NCBI GenBank assembly: GCA_029945445.1
Contig: JAQSCO010000005.1
Coordinates: forward strand, 186,001 to 250,000
Source: Lacunisphaera sp.
GTDB taxonomy: Bacteria > Verrucomicrobiota > Verrucomicrobiia > Opitutales > Opitutaceae
Direction: 5' to 3'
DNA: 64,000 bases
The notes below the pieces were generated by a model. It saw nothing but the letters and a program-made list of their open reading frames with translations. It searched no databases and was not told the DNA's origin. Position numbers and translations under genes: made by a program. This document shows, in pieces, positions 63,599-64,000 of this stretch. Numbering within the stretch: the stretch's first letter is position 1; each line of letters starts with the position of its first letter.

Positions 63599-64000
63599 AT
63601 GAATTTCATCCTGAAAATGGCCTGGCGGGACACGCGCGCGGCGCGGCGCCGGCTGCTGCTTTATTCACTGTCCATCGTGCTCGGCGTGGCGGCCCTGATA
63701 GGAATCAGCTCGCTGGGTGATAACATGCGGGCGGCCGTCGACACGCAGGCCAAGGGCCTGCTCGGCGCCGATCTCTCGGCCACTGCGCGGCAGACTTTTT
63801 CCGACAAGGCCCTGGCCCGGCTCCACGCCGCGGGCGGGGAATCCGCGCAGGGTGTCTCCACCACGACCATGGCGACCTTCGGCAACGGCGCGCGGCGCCT
63901 CATGCAGCTGAACGCCGTGGAGGGCGGGTTTCCATTCTATGGCGAGGTCGAGACGGCCCCCGCGGGGGCGTTCGCCCAGCTGGCCGACGGGCGCAACGCG
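63599..64000 (+). CDS. ybbP: YbbP-type FtsX-family permease, partial
   Basis: 134 residues before the right edge, starting MNFILKMAWRDTRAARRRLL. Helix 1 (LLYSLSIVLGVAALIGISSL) is followed by DNMRAAVDTQAKGLLGADLS and then FPFYGEVETAPAGAFAQLAD, the same order as the start of E. coli YbbP (S-D-R-M, G-D at the loop, Y-P-M-Y-G). It should form an ABC transporter with ybbA. There is no Shine-Dalgarno; the sequence ahead of the ATG is the right end of the inserted element. Confidence 0.85.
   Translation, partial: MNFILKMAWRDTRAARRRLLLYSLSIVLGVAALIGISSLGDNMRAAVDTQAKGLLGADLSATARQTFSDKALARLHAAGGESAQGVSTTTMATFGNGARRLMQLNAVEGGFPFYGEVETAPAGAFAQLADGRNA

Overview
The window is a GC-rich bacterial chromosome segment with tightly packed genes, many stop/start overlaps of the ATGA type, and few Shine-Dalgarno sequences. 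An Alternative Complex III (act) operon, a GxxExxY gene framed by inverted repeats, and the general gene style suggest a Verrucomicrobiota bacterium, possibly near Opitutaceae. That assignment is inference; there is no rRNA or other marker in the window. I saw no tRNA, rRNA or CRISPR array.

Positions 1-40978, all minus strand, form one long surface-polysaccharide locus of the ABC-transporter type. It opens at the right-hand end with wzm-wzt. Downstream come nucleotide-sugar genes: a GDP-mannose 3,5-epimerase, a UDP-sugar dehydrogenase, a WecD/WecE pair for TDP-Fuc4NAc, and an SDR epimerase. These are mixed with about a dozen glycosyltransferases, ten methyltransferase domains, an acyltransferase and several large membrane GT-C-like proteins. 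Two tandem duplications shaped it: a methyltransferase plus ~900-residue glycosyltransferase unit, and a pair of ~950-residue membrane proteins. Three glycosyltransferases carry one shared coiled coil, and four proteins carry one shared short 'PDV-HY' module.

Positions 41129-45596, plus strand, encode a TolC / membrane-fusion / FtsX-permease / ATPase set, divergent from wzm.

Positions 46050-57041, plus strand, are a respiratory operon. It holds actABCDEF (Alternative Complex III, quinol to cytochrome c), then a small membrane protein, a CcoN homologue, a CcoO-like monohaem cytochrome and a second monohaem cytochrome. By eye the CcoN homologue has lost five of the six histidine ligands and the catalytic tyrosine of cbb3 oxidases. 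It therefore looks like a haem-free and copper-free 'pseudo-oxidase' subunit attached to Complex III genes. This is the most unusual system in the window.

Positions 57117-64000 hold a DUF4412-like exported protein, a hot-dog thioesterase, an unexplained AT-rich dyad, and a minus-strand operon (SGNH hydrolase, beta-barrel, cupredoxin, membrane adenylate/guanylate cyclase). Divergent from that operon is a ybbA-ybbP-type ABC system. A 458-bp element with 29-bp inverted ends and a single GxxExxY gene sits between ybbA and ybbP.
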